Shown piece by piece: positions 19,240 to 27,943 of a DNA stretch of 64,000 nucleotides. A program made the translations under genes and the position numbers. Each line of letters opens with the position of its first letter. Positions within the stretch are counted from its first letter, which is position 1. The notes beneath the pieces are model-generated. The model worked only from the letters and a program-made list of their open reading frames with translations. It made no database searches and was not told the origin of the DNA. The stretch comes from Hespellia sp. (GTDB lineage: Bacteria > Bacillota > Clostridia > Lachnospirales > Lachnospiraceae), in contig JAQUUC010000008.1 in NCBI GenBank assembly GCA_028694105.1, positions 34,230-98,229 of the forward strand. The letters are read 5' to 3'.

Positions 19240-19268
19240 TTGACAAGATAAGCGATAAAGTATATGAT
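19240..19268 (+). promoter_or_regulatory. Consensus promoter of the second TIM-barrel pair
   Basis: TTGACA and TATGAT are separated by 17 bp, 29 bp upstream of the start codon. It shares AGTATTGACAA and the TATGATT block with the promoter at 10266, suggesting co-regulation or common descent. Confidence 0.8.
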
Positions 19269-19297
19269 TAATCTATAAAAATTAGAGGAGGCATTCT

Positions 19298-20263
19298 ATG
19301 AAAACTGTTTTTAGCACAGAAATGGTTGATTTGGACCGTCAGGCACCGAATCGTAACAAGCGGGAAAGCAAATACTTTTGGGATGAATTATATCCATTAA
19401 TTGCGGCAGGAAGATTTCAAAGTATTGAGATACCATATGAGCCGAAATGGGATTTTGGCGGGCGTTCAGGCATTCCGAGAACGATGAGATCGATTCAGAT
19501 GAAGTTTGAGACACCGGAAGGATACACAAAACATTTAGCGGAGATGGGAATTACATCAGTAGGCTGTGTTCATCTGGATTCAGCGTTGTTCTGCGCCGGA
19601 GCACCTGAGATGTATCTGGGAGCGCTTGGACATTTCGCGGAAGAAGCAATTGAATTTACGAAGGGACTTAAGTGCCCGGTACTTACAATTACAACAACAC
19701 CCCCGGTATATGCAGTGAAGAATCTGTTGAAGTCAAGAGAAGATTTCAGTGAGGATTTATTGATTGAAAAGCTGGCAGAACTGATTACAGATATCAATCA
19801 GAAAGCAACAGATGCAGGGATTACATTATGCGTAAAGAATACATACTGGGGATTATTCCGAGGAGAGGGGATCTTTGATTTCCTTGAAAAATTACCAGAT
19901 ACAGTAAAACTGGATGTTGATACAGCACATCTTGCAATTGCAGGCGTCTCTCCAGCCGAGTTTGTGAAAAAAGCGGGAAATCGCATCGGTATGGTACATT
20001 TTACGGATACAGCATTTGAAGACAATCAGGAAGCATATGCACAGCCACTTCCGGAGTTTCCGGCGAAAGCTGCCACGAAGGTATTCCGTGATATCGGTGA
20101 TGGAAACGTGGAGTTCACATCAATTGTAACTGCATTAAAGGAAGTGGGATATGATGGAGAAATCTGTTTCAATTGCCGTAACTCTTATGATATGTATCGC
20201 TCTATCTTAAGAACAAGAAGCTATATAGACCGCACGTTGGTGCCAGCAGGATATGAGGAATAA
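19298..20263 (+). CDS. Sugar phosphate isomerase/epimerase-like TIM barrel, degenerate metal site
   Basis: A 321-residue xylose-isomerase-like barrel and paralogue of the protein at 3507. Two of the four expected metal ligands appear lost: the Glu position of HNEFW reads KNTYW, and the last Glu strand reads CFNCRN. Asp in DVDTAH and His in VHFTDT remain. This is a different pair of losses from that at 3507. AGAGGAGG lies upstream. It is followed 14 bases later by an intact-site barrel, repeating the arrangement at 3.5-5.4 kb. It is possibly an accessory subunit. Confidence 0.85.
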   Translation: MKTVFSTEMVDLDRQAPNRNKRESKYFWDELYPLIAAGRFQSIEIPYEPKWDFGGRSGIPRTMRSIQMKFETPEGYTKHLAEMGITSVGCVHLDSALFCAGAPEMYLGALGHFAEEAIEFTKGLKCPVLTITTTPPVYAVKNLLKSREDFSEDLLIEKLAELITDINQKATDAGITLCVKNTYWGLFRGEGIFDFLEKLPDTVKLDVDTAHLAIAGVSPAEFVKKAGNRIGMVHFTDTAFEDNQEAYAQPLPEFPAKAATKVFRDIGDGNVEFTSIVTALKEVGYDGEICFNCRNSYDMYRSILRTRSYIDRTLVPAGYEE

Positions 20264-20277
20264 CAGGAGGGAAGAAG

Positions 20278-21201
20278 ATGGCAAATATGAAATTATCGCA
20301 CATGAGTCACTGGAAGACGGTACCGTACAAACAGATTGATAACTTCCGTGATTTTTACTATGAAGATAAAACCAATATGGCTTATTATCAGGACTGGGAT
20401 CGTATCCTGAGATATCATAAAGCAACCGGGTATGACGGAATTGAGCTTGCACCTTGGGATATGGCGGAGATTCTGGGACTGTTTGGAACTCCGGAAGAGT
20501 ACACCGCATTTGCAAAAGAACGCGGCATCGAGGTCAGTGGAATGTTCCACGGAGCTGATGATTCTCAGATTCTTGAGAAGCATGATGAGGTACTTCAGGC
20601 AGCGAAAGAGAACATTGATTTGCTGGAGCGATTTGGCGGGAAACATCTGAACATGTGTCCTGCAAGAAATTACTGTGCAGCCGGACCGCTCTCTGATGAT
20701 GACTTGAAGGTTGCGGCAGGAGTAATCAATGAAATTGGTGAGTATGCACTTGCACATGGCATTCAGGTAGGACTTCACAATGAGTTTTTCTGTGCCGTGA
20801 ACAAAGAAAATCATAGAAGGTTTTTGGAGATGACAGATCCAAAGAGTGTTTTCTATTGTCTGGATACAGCACAGATTGCACTGATGGGAGACAATCTGCT
20901 GGATTTCTATGATACATATGCAGACAGAATCTGCACCTTCCACTTGAAAGATACTGCATCAACCGGAGAGCCTGATGAAATACGTCACGGCATGGATCCG
21001 GAGATTGTAGATGATGGATGGCGCTGGTTCTGGGAGCCGGGAGAAGGTATTCTTCCGCTGGAAGAATTATGGAAACTTGTAAAAAAACACGACTTCAAGG
21101 GATGGGTGACAATAGAAGATGATGGAGCGCCGGATTATCTGGCAGCGATGGCATTGTCATCTTACTATTTTAATGAGGTTCTTGGAAAAATTTACCGCTA
21201 G
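20278..21201 (+). CDS. Sugar phosphate isomerase/epimerase-like TIM barrel
   Basis: A 307-residue barrel with an intact-looking metal site: HNEFF, LDTAQ, FHLKDT and IEDDG. It is clearly paralogous to the protein at 4499 (shared YKQIDNF, AYYQDWDRILRY and WRWFWEPG). AGGAGGG lies upstream. It lies between its degenerate partner and a Gfo/Idh oxidoreductase and is likely the catalytic member of the pair, acting on an oxidised sugar; the substrate is unknown. Confidence 0.9.
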   Translation: MANMKLSHMSHWKTVPYKQIDNFRDFYYEDKTNMAYYQDWDRILRYHKATGYDGIELAPWDMAEILGLFGTPEEYTAFAKERGIEVSGMFHGADDSQILEKHDEVLQAAKENIDLLERFGGKHLNMCPARNYCAAGPLSDDDLKVAAGVINEIGEYALAHGIQVGLHNEFFCAVNKENHRRFLEMTDPKSVFYCLDTAQIALMGDNLLDFYDTYADRICTFHLKDTASTGEPDEIRHGMDPEIVDDGWRWFWEPGEGILPLEELWKLVKKHDFKGWVTIEDDGAPDYLAAMALSSYYFNEVLGKIYR

Positions 21202-21236
21202 GAAAGCGAAGGGCAAAAGCCCGGAGAGGAAGAAAA

Positions 21237-22412
21237 ATGAGTAAAAAAATTGGAGTAGGTATTATTGGATGTGGAACAATTGCAGATGTATATATGACAA
21301 ATATTACACAGCATTATAACAACATTGATTTATTAGCAGTTGCTGATATGTATGTGGAGAAAGCACAGCAGGCAGCTGAGAAGTTTAACGTGCCAAAAGC
21401 ATGTACAGTAGAAGAACTTCTTGCAATAGATGAGATTGAAATCGTATTAAACCTTACAATCCCAATGGCACATTACGCTGTGGATATGCAGGTGTTAAAT
21501 GCAGGGAAACATTTATACAGTGAGAAACCACTCACACTGGAAATCGACCAGGCAAAAGAAGTGGTTGCATTAGCAAAAGAAAAAGGGCTTATGGCGGTAT
21601 CAGCACCAGACACATTTCTTGGAGCAGGTGCTCAAACCTGCAGAAAACTGGTGGACGAAGATAAGATTGGTAATGTTGTAGGATTTACAGCTAATATGGC
21701 TTGCCCGGGACATGAATTGTGGCATCCGGCACCGGGATTCTATTACAAAAACGGTGGCGGTCCAATGTTCGATATGGGACCTTACTACATCACGACACTG
21801 GTATCTATTCTTGGACCAATTAAGAGAATTTCCAGTTTTACGACCATTGGAAGAGAAGAGAGAAATATTCTTGGTACGATGACAAAGACGGAAGTTCCGA
21901 CACATTACAGTGGAATTATTGAGTTTGAAAATGGAGCAATTGGAAACATCAATATGAGCTTTGAGACATGGAGTGCATCATTACCATGCTTAGAGTTATA
22001 TGGAACAAAAGGAACACTTACGGTTCCTGATCCTGATTCCTTTGCGGGAGCAGTCACATTATTTGACGGACAGAAACTAAAAGATATGGTAGATGCAGTA
22101 ACAGATCCACATCCGGCAAAAATCATTACAATGGTAACTCGTCAGGGAGAATGCAAGATGGATCAGCCATTAGTGTTCTCTTATGATCCAGATCCACATA
22201 CGAACATGCGAGGTCTTGGAGTGTCTGATATGGCGCAGTCATTGATCGACGGAAGACCAGCCAGACTTACCTCAGAGATTTCGCTTCATGTTGTAGAAGC
22301 CTTAAACGCATTTGAGATTTCTGCTAAGACAGGCACAGCATATGAGATGACGACAACCTGCGAGCGCACAGAACCAATGAAAGAAGACTGGGAACTCTGG
22401 GAAGTGAAATAG
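21237..22412 (+). CDS. Gfo/Idh/MocA family oxidoreductase
   Basis: A 391-residue oxidoreductase with Rossmann motif GIIGCGTIADVY and SEKPLTLE carrying the conserved Lys. The downstream motif reads DMGPYYITTLV where other members here have a His (GTH or GPH). Some family branches naturally have Tyr here, so activity cannot be excluded. GAGAGGA lies upstream. It is probably the sugar dehydrogenase serving the second TIM-barrel pair, and it is followed by a ROK regulator. Confidence 0.9.
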   Translation: MSKKIGVGIIGCGTIADVYMTNITQHYNNIDLLAVADMYVEKAQQAAEKFNVPKACTVEELLAIDEIEIVLNLTIPMAHYAVDMQVLNAGKHLYSEKPLTLEIDQAKEVVALAKEKGLMAVSAPDTFLGAGAQTCRKLVDEDKIGNVVGFTANMACPGHELWHPAPGFYYKNGGGPMFDMGPYYITTLVSILGPIKRISSFTTIGREERNILGTMTKTEVPTHYSGIIEFENGAIGNINMSFETWSASLPCLELYGTKGTLTVPDPDSFAGAVTLFDGQKLKDMVDAVTDPHPAKIITMVTRQGECKMDQPLVFSYDPDPHTNMRGLGVSDMAQSLIDGRPARLTSEISLHVVEALNAFEISAKTGTAYEMTTTCERTEPMKEDWELWEVK

Positions 22413-22537
22413 ATGAAGTGTCCTGATGAATCCTCAAATAGGCGCATCCTGACGTATCATGAAAGTCTTGCCGATGTAGTTCACACATGTTAATATATAT
22501 ATGGATTATACGACTATATGAATGAAGAGGGTGGCTT

Positions 22538-23644
22538 ATGGAGGCAACAACTAACAGTGATGTGAGATTAAATAATAGAAAAAGATTAGTCAATCTGCTT
22601 TTTATGGATGGGGAGATGACGAAACAGGATATCGTGAGAAAGCTGGATATGAGTCTTGCAACAGTTAACTATCTTGTAAAGGAATTAATGGAAAAGGGGC
22701 TCCTGACAATGGGCGCGGCACTGGACTCGACAGGAGGCAGAAAACCAACTTGTATCAAACCTGTTTATAATGCAAGGTATTCTATTGGTGTAGAAGCTGC
22801 CTCGGATATAGTCAGACTTGTTGCATTAGATTTGGGAACGCATATTATTGCACGGGAGTCGCATGAGTTAATCCAGGAAAACACTTCGTCCTATTGGGAG
22901 AAGGTCGGAAATCTTGTAAAAGAATTCGCTGTAAAAAATGAGATACCAAAGGAGCTGCTATTGGATGTTGGTATTACCATGGGGATTACAATGCAGGATG
23001 AAGAAATGGTAGAGCGAAAGAAACAGAGTCAGGAATTTCTGTTTGATATGGAGATGGCAAAAGAAAGTATTGGTATTCCCGTGCATTTTCGTAATAGCAC
23101 CAAGATGGCTGCGATAGCCCAATGCTGGCATGGGTCAATAACCGATAATTTCTTATATGTGTATCTGGGCGCAAAACTCAGCGGTGCAATTGTTTCTGAA
23201 AGCGAAGTGATAGATTTTGCTGGAATTAATGGAGAAATAGGATGTATGCTGACGCAGGGACCATCGGATAATGTGAGACTGGATTCTATATTTTCAAGAA
23301 GAACCCTTTGCAAAAATGCAGGGTGTAAAAATTTGGCGGAATTATTTGAGAAAATAGAAAACGATGACGTAACATGCAAAGGTGTCTGGGAAAAATATCT
23401 GGCAGAGCTTTCTATACTTGCCTATAACATGTTATGCATATTTGGATGGAGGATTATTTTTGGAGGGTCCATTAGTCCATATATTGAAAAGTATTTACCG
23501 GTTGTAGAAGATAAAATTCGAGAGTTTTATCCGTTTGAACATTTTCCGGAAAAATTACTCTCAGTATCATCTTTAGGTGAATATGGTTCTGCAGTTGGAG
23601 CGGCGATGCTTCCTGTAGATAAGTTCTTGGAATTTATAGTATAA
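22538..23644 (+). CDS. ROK family transcriptional regulator
   Basis: A 368-residue protein with an N-terminal winged helix (TKQDIVRKLDMSLATVNYLVKELMEKGLL), GGRKPTCIKP and the ROK fold (YSIGVEAASDIVRLVALDLG). CKNAGCKNLAEL is a remnant of the ROK zinc-binding motif. It is about 30 percent similar by eye to the ROK protein at 7153. GAGGGTGG serves as ribosome binding site. It probably regulates the adjacent TIM-barrel and Gfo/Idh operon. Confidence 0.88.
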   Translation: MEATTNSDVRLNNRKRLVNLLFMDGEMTKQDIVRKLDMSLATVNYLVKELMEKGLLTMGAALDSTGGRKPTCIKPVYNARYSIGVEAASDIVRLVALDLGTHIIARESHELIQENTSSYWEKVGNLVKEFAVKNEIPKELLLDVGITMGITMQDEEMVERKKQSQEFLFDMEMAKESIGIPVHFRNSTKMAAIAQCWHGSITDNFLYVYLGAKLSGAIVSESEVIDFAGINGEIGCMLTQGPSDNVRLDSIFSRRTLCKNAGCKNLAELFEKIENDDVTCKGVWEKYLAELSILAYNMLCIFGWRIIFGGSISPYIEKYLPVVEDKIREFYPFEHFPEKLLSVSSLGEYGSAVGAAMLPVDKFLEFIV

Positions 23645-23677
23645 GATAAAGTTTATTGATATTGCGCGTTGCCTGTC

Positions 23678-23721
23678 ATAAAAGAACCATGGTTTCAAAT
23701 TTGAAACCATGGTTCTTTTAT
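23678..23721. terminator. 44-bp perfect palindrome, bidirectional terminator-like
   Basis: Two 22-bp arms are exact reverse complements with no spacer (each contains AAAGAACCATGGTTTCAAA). The outer ends are A-rich on one side and T-rich on the other, as in a bidirectional intrinsic terminator. It lies after the ROK gene. Confidence 0.75.
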
Positions 23722-23841
23722 TGAACTTAAAGTCTTGGAAAATGGAACTTTATATTTGCGAAAGAACGCAGAAAGAAAATGGAATAGATATAATGAACTT
23801 ACAACAAACAAAGAACATTTAAAACAAGGAGGTAATTAGTT

Positions 23842-24909
23842 ATGGCTAAAGTAAAAGTAGGTATTATTGGAGTTGGAGAAATTGGAACAACAAAACATCT
23901 GGAACAGCTGACAACGCATAAGGACGAGGTAGAAATCGCAGCATTATGTGATGTACTGCCGGAGAGATGTGAAGCTGCAAATGAAAAGTATGGTATTTCA
24001 GCTAAAGTCTACACAGATTACAAAGAAATGCTTCAGGATGAAACACTGGATGTCATCCATGTGTGTACACCAAACCCACTTCATGCAGAGATGGCAATCG
24101 CAGCATTTGAAAAGGGAAAACACGTATATTGCGAGAAACCAATCGCATGTACATACGAGGATGCAAAGGCAATTCTTGCAGCTAGAGATGCAGCAGGAAA
24201 ACAGCTTGCAAGTGGAACACAGTGGAGATACAACACAGCACCTATGGAAATGAAAAAGATGTATGAAGCTGGCGAATTCGGAGATGTATATTACATCCGT
24301 TCTTCACAGCTTAGACCAAGAAGACTGCCAGCATACGGTGTATACACCAACAAAGAGTTAAATGGTGGTGGTGTGTTGATGGATGGAGGTCCTCATTCTA
24401 TCGACCTTCCAATGTGGATGACAAACAACTATGATGTTGCAAGCGTTCGCGGTGTGACATTTGATAAGATGAAAAACTTCCCAGAAGGAAATGATCTTGG
24501 ACCTTGGGATCCTGATAATTTTGATGTGGAAGATTCCGCATATGCAATGATTACAATGAAGAATGGCTCTATGTTCTATGTAGAAACTGCATGGTGCTCA
24601 AACATGTTACAGGAAGCTCCGGGAATTGTCTGCTCGATAGCTGGTACAAAAGCAGGTGCTGATATGGTTGGACCTGGATTTGAGAATACAGTACGTGTGA
24701 CAAAGATGGTAGACGGAAAGCTTACAACAGAGTCAGTTGACCCAGAGAACAAATACAACATGTGGGCATACGATATGGACAAATGGGTTGAAGCTGTTAC
24801 AACTGGAAGTGAGCCGGCAGTTACGGGTGAGCAGGCAGCAGTTGTTACACGTGTAATCGAAGCAATCTATAAATCAGCAGAGACAGGCGAGACAGTCGTA
24901 TTTGACTAA
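23842..24909 (+). CDS. Gfo/Idh/MocA family oxidoreductase
   Basis: A 355-residue oxidoreductase with Rossmann motif GIIGVGEIGTTKH, CEKPIACTYED with the conserved Lys, and GPHSIDL with the catalytic His. It is closely similar to the DgpA-like protein at 27944 (shared LPERCEAA/IPERAEKA, VYTDYKEML, VHVCTPN and PWDPDNFDVEDSA). AAGGAGG lies upstream. It pairs with the Hyi-like barrel gene that follows. It is a likely NAD-dependent glycoside 3-dehydrogenase; its exact substrate is unknown. Confidence 0.9.
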   Translation: MAKVKVGIIGVGEIGTTKHLEQLTTHKDEVEIAALCDVLPERCEAANEKYGISAKVYTDYKEMLQDETLDVIHVCTPNPLHAEMAIAAFEKGKHVYCEKPIACTYEDAKAILAARDAAGKQLASGTQWRYNTAPMEMKKMYEAGEFGDVYYIRSSQLRPRRLPAYGVYTNKELNGGGVLMDGGPHSIDLPMWMTNNYDVASVRGVTFDKMKNFPEGNDLGPWDPDNFDVEDSAYAMITMKNGSMFYVETAWCSNMLQEAPGIVCSIAGTKAGADMVGPGFENTVRVTKMVDGKLTTESVDPENKYNMWAYDMDKWVEAVTTGSEPAVTGEQAAVVTRVIEAIYKSAETGETVVFD

Positions 24910-24942
24910 ATTGTCTGAATAAGAAAAAGTGAGGAACAGAAT

Positions 24943-25716
24943 ATGAAATATAGTTTATGTGCAGACATTATGTTTGTGGCAGTTGGTGAAAAAGGACCGA
25001 TCTGGCCGGGAACAGATGGAATCGTAGATGCAATGAAATTTGCAAAAGAAAATGGATTGACGGGAATTGAGATGTTTGGTCTTGAGGGTCGTGATCTGGA
25101 TGTACTCGCCAAAGAGAGCAAGGATTTAGGAATCGAAATCAGAGCCTGCGTGTCAGGCGGAGCAATGCTGCTTGGTGATCCGGCAAAGACAGATGAATTA
25201 GTTGCGGCATTCACAGACAGCGTTCCCAAAGCAAAGAAAATCGGATGTAAAAAACTTATTTTTAATGCGGATCAATACGCAAAAGATATTTCCAGAGAAG
25301 AAGTTTTAGGCACAATGAAAAAACAGTTAGAGCTTATTGCTCCGATTGCTGAGAAAGAAGATGTAATCGTAATTGTTGAGCCGTTGACAGGCGGATTTTT
25401 CCAGACAGCGGAGGAAGCATTTGGTCTGATTAAGGCGGTTGACAGTAAAAATGTAAAACTCTTATATGATATCTTCCATTTCCAGAATATTGATGGAAAA
25501 ATTACAGAGACAATTAAGAATAACCTTGATTTAATCGGAGACATTCATGGAGCTGGAGCACCTATGAGAGCAGAACTTACAGTGGGTGAACTTGATTACA
25601 AATTTATTCTGAATACGTTAGTTGAACTGGGCTATGAAGATAATTTCTGCTTGGAATTCTTCACATTCCAAGACCGGGAAGCGAAAGTGGCTGCTTCATG
25701 TAAAATCCTGCCATAA
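24943..25716 (+). CDS. Hydroxypyruvate isomerase-like TIM barrel
   Basis: A 257-residue TIM barrel, shorter than the other barrels here and the usual size for the Hyi/sugar isomerase family. Metal ligands are visible as Glu in VIVEPL, Asp in LLYDIFH, His in GDIHGAG and Glu in CLEFF. It lies 33 bases after a Gfo/Idh gene and before an RpiR regulator. It isomerises a small oxo-sugar or hydroxy acid; hydroxypyruvate itself is only one option. Confidence 0.85.
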   Translation: MKYSLCADIMFVAVGEKGPIWPGTDGIVDAMKFAKENGLTGIEMFGLEGRDLDVLAKESKDLGIEIRACVSGGAMLLGDPAKTDELVAAFTDSVPKAKKIGCKKLIFNADQYAKDISREEVLGTMKKQLELIAPIAEKEDVIVIVEPLTGGFFQTAEEAFGLIKAVDSKNVKLLYDIFHFQNIDGKITETIKNNLDLIGDIHGAGAPMRAELTVGELDYKFILNTLVELGYEDNFCLEFFTFQDREAKVAASCKILP

Positions 25717-25766
25717 AGGATAATTTCTTTATCCGCTTACCGAAAGGCATACTTGTACAAGGTTTG

Positions 25767-25815
25767 AAAATCGGTTATACTTATTGAACAGATAAAACCG
25801 ATTTTATTCTTTATA
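25767..25815 (+). terminator. Stem-loop before the RpiR gene
   Basis: A 10-bp stem (AAAATCGGTT / AACCGATTTT) around a loop of about 19 bases is followed by a T-rich stretch, a likely terminator of the Gfo/Idh and Hyi-like transcript. Confidence 0.6.
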
Positions 25816-25835
25816 AGAGGAGACGAACCAATACA

Positions 25836-26612
25836 ATGAATGTCTTACAGAATTTAACTACATTTTATAACCAGCTTCCGCCAGAGAGCACGTATCGCAA
25901 TGTGTGTCAGGGAATTTTGGAACATATGGGCGAGGCAGCGGAAGGAACAATATACGATTTGGCGGAGCTGACTAATTCATCCAGAACCACAGTTTGGAGA
26001 ATGGTACAGAAGATGGGCTACAAATCATTTTCTGATTTTCATCATGAATTAAAACGTGCAGTCAGGCAGTATGATTATTATAATCGAATACTTCCACAGG
26101 AAGAGTGTGTATCCACAGAAATCATAAAAGAGTCCCTTCTGAGACAGGTGATGAAGGCATATGAATCTATGCGAGATCAAACAGATACAAAGGCGTTGGA
26201 ACAGATCGCGTTTGAAATGAGTCAGGCTGATAAAGTGCATTTTTACACACCAATCCACAGCAGCTCTATCTGTTCATTGCAGCAGAATCTGGCAATGAGC
26301 GGAAAGGAAACAGATTATTTCTGCCTGATGCCGGAGATGCTGGAAGGAACAAAGGCGTTGACGGATAAAAGTATTGTCTTTGTGAACACGATTGATCATG
26401 TGGAGACGATGGATCTGAGCGAAGTATTTGACAATATAAAAGAGCACGGAGCAAAGATCTTAGGAATTACAAATCATAAATCAAAATATAAAGAATATAT
26501 TGATTGCGAGATATTAAGTGAAAGTGCAGATGGGGTTGCCCAGGGGATGATTATGTTTGATACATATTTCTACATGCTGAGCGAGATTTATCGCATGAAA
26601 TATATTGGATGA
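25836..26612 (+). CDS. MurR/RpiR family transcriptional regulator
   Basis: A 258-residue regulator. The N-terminal HTH_6 domain (GTIYDLAELTNSSRTTVWRMVQKMGYKSFSDFHHELK) is followed by a SIS sugar-phosphate binding domain (KVHFYTPIHSSSICSLQQNL; SIVFVNTIDHVETMDL; GAKILGITNHKSK). It lies directly upstream of the C-glycoside operon and is a good candidate to bind the GGACAAA inverted repeat found there. Confidence 0.9.
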   Translation: MNVLQNLTTFYNQLPPESTYRNVCQGILEHMGEAAEGTIYDLAELTNSSRTTVWRMVQKMGYKSFSDFHHELKRAVRQYDYYNRILPQEECVSTEIIKESLLRQVMKAYESMRDQTDTKALEQIAFEMSQADKVHFYTPIHSSSICSLQQNLAMSGKETDYFCLMPEMLEGTKALTDKSIVFVNTIDHVETMDLSEVFDNIKEHGAKILGITNHKSKYKEYIDCEILSESADGVAQGMIMFDTYFYMLSEIYRMKYIG

Positions 26613-26673
26613 CCTTGAGATTTTGCTGCTTTTCAAAAATGAAAAAATCAGAATATAGTTGTAAGTAAAAGAG

Positions 26674-26735
26674 TGCCCCCGATGGGAAGAGATAAAGCCT
26701 GCCAGCCATATGTCGATTCCCAGCAGGGGCATTTT
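26674..26735 (+). terminator. Terminator after the RpiR gene
   Basis: A long imperfect stem (TGCCCCCGATGGGAA with TTCCCAGCAGGGGCA) ends in TTTTAA. It lies in the 317-base gap between the RpiR gene and the C-glycoside operon. Confidence 0.75.
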
Positions 26736-26764
26736 AAGATAACGACATATTAGTTATTTTACAA

Positions 26765-26797
26765 AAGGACAAAAATAGTACATGTTTTTTTGTCCTT
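26765..26797. promoter_or_regulatory. GGACAAA/TTTGTCC inverted repeat, putative operator
   Basis: Eleven-base arms AAGGACAAAAA and TTTTTGTCCTT flank a short core containing TAGTACATG. A TATAAT box lies about 85 bases downstream (26880-26885), without a good -35. The same half-site recurs four times between 31706 and 31799. Confidence 0.6.
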
Positions 26798-26929
26798 GCA
26801 AGTGATAACAAGAAAAGAAGGTTCAAATAAGGTATGAAATTTGGATAATTAGAAGAGAGCTTTTCATTTCTAAACGCTATATAATGTAACCATGTTGAAG
26901 AGCAAAAAACAAAAGGAGAGATGAAAACT

Positions 26930-27850
26930 ATGAAATTAGGATTTGTAAGTGCGATTCTTGACACATGGACATATGAAGAAATGATGGATTTTGCATCAGA
27001 TCACGGATTTGACTGTGTGGAAGTGGCATGCTGGCCACAAGGTAAGGCTGAAAGAAGATATGCTGGTGTTAGTCATATCGATGCTGAGAGAGTGTTAGAG
27101 GATGAAGAATATGCAAAGCATATTACTGACTACAGCAAAGAGAAAAATGTAGAGATTTCTTCCCTTGCATACTATCCAAATACAATGGATGGAGATCTTG
27201 CAAAACGTGAAGCAGCGGTTGAACATTTAAAGAATCTGATTAAAGCCAGTGCAAAGCTTGGTGTTGGTATGGTTACGACATTCATCGGAAGAGACCAGAC
27301 AAAGACTGTGGAAGAGAATCTTGAGCTGGTGAAAGAGATATGGCCACCAATTATCAAGGCTGCAGAAGAGAGCAGTGTAAAAGTTGCAATCGAGAACTGT
27401 CCAATGTTATTCGGAGCGGATCAGTGGCCGGGTGGACAGAACCTCATGACAACTCCTGCTAACTGGAGAAAAGTATTTGAGATTCTTGACAGTGATAACC
27501 TTGGTATCAACTATGATCCATCACACTTTGTATGGCAGATGATTGATTACATCAAACCTATTTATGAATTCAAAGATAAAATCTTCCATGTACATTATAA
27601 AGACATCAAGGTATATCGTGACCGCTTAAATGACTGTGGCATTATGGCATATCCACTTGACTTCATGTCACCAAAACTTCCGGGCCTTGGAGATGTTGAC
27701 TGGGGGAAATATGTATCAGCCTTAACAGATATTGGCTATGACGGATATACATGTATTGAAGTGGAAGATAAGGCATTTGAAGGAACGAAAGAAAAGGTAG
27801 AAGACTCACTGGTGCTCAGCCAGAGATATTTGAAACAGTTTGTTATTTAA
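26930..27850 (+). CDS. Sugar phosphate isomerase/epimerase-like TIM barrel
   Basis: A 306-residue barrel. The second ATG is chosen because the first is only 2 bases from AGGAG. Metal ligands are visible as Glu in VAIENCP, Asp in NYDPSH, His in FHVHYKD and Glu in CIEVED. It resembles the barrel at 10340. It is the first gene of the C-glycoside operon, followed by a DgpA-like oxidoreductase. It may isomerise or release the 3-oxo sugar made by that enzyme; this is inference. Confidence 0.9.
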   Translation: MKLGFVSAILDTWTYEEMMDFASDHGFDCVEVACWPQGKAERRYAGVSHIDAERVLEDEEYAKHITDYSKEKNVEISSLAYYPNTMDGDLAKREAAVEHLKNLIKASAKLGVGMVTTFIGRDQTKTVEENLELVKEIWPPIIKAAEESSVKVAIENCPMLFGADQWPGGQNLMTTPANWRKVFEILDSDNLGINYDPSHFVWQMIDYIKPIYEFKDKIFHVHYKDIKVYRDRLNDCGIMAYPLDFMSPKLPGLGDVDWGKYVSALTDIGYDGYTCIEVEDKAFEGTKEKVEDSLVLSQRYLKQFVI

Positions 27851-27884
27851 AATAGTTTAAAGACAAACATTAACATGTGGCAAC

Positions 27885-27904
27885 GCGGATTTGAGAATAT
27901 CCGC
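27885..27904 (+). other. Small hairpin before the dgpA-like gene
   Basis: GCGGAT and ATCCGC form a 6-bp stem with an 8-base loop, 26 bases before the ribosome binding site. It may stabilise or process the operon mRNA. Confidence 0.45.
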
Positions 27905-27943
27905 TTTGACTTAAATAATTACATAAAAAAGGAGAACAAGAAA

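Noticed and set aside
23678-23721. Palindrome as an insertion-sequence end or integration site
   Set aside because: There is no transposase or integrase gene and no second copy or target duplication in the window.
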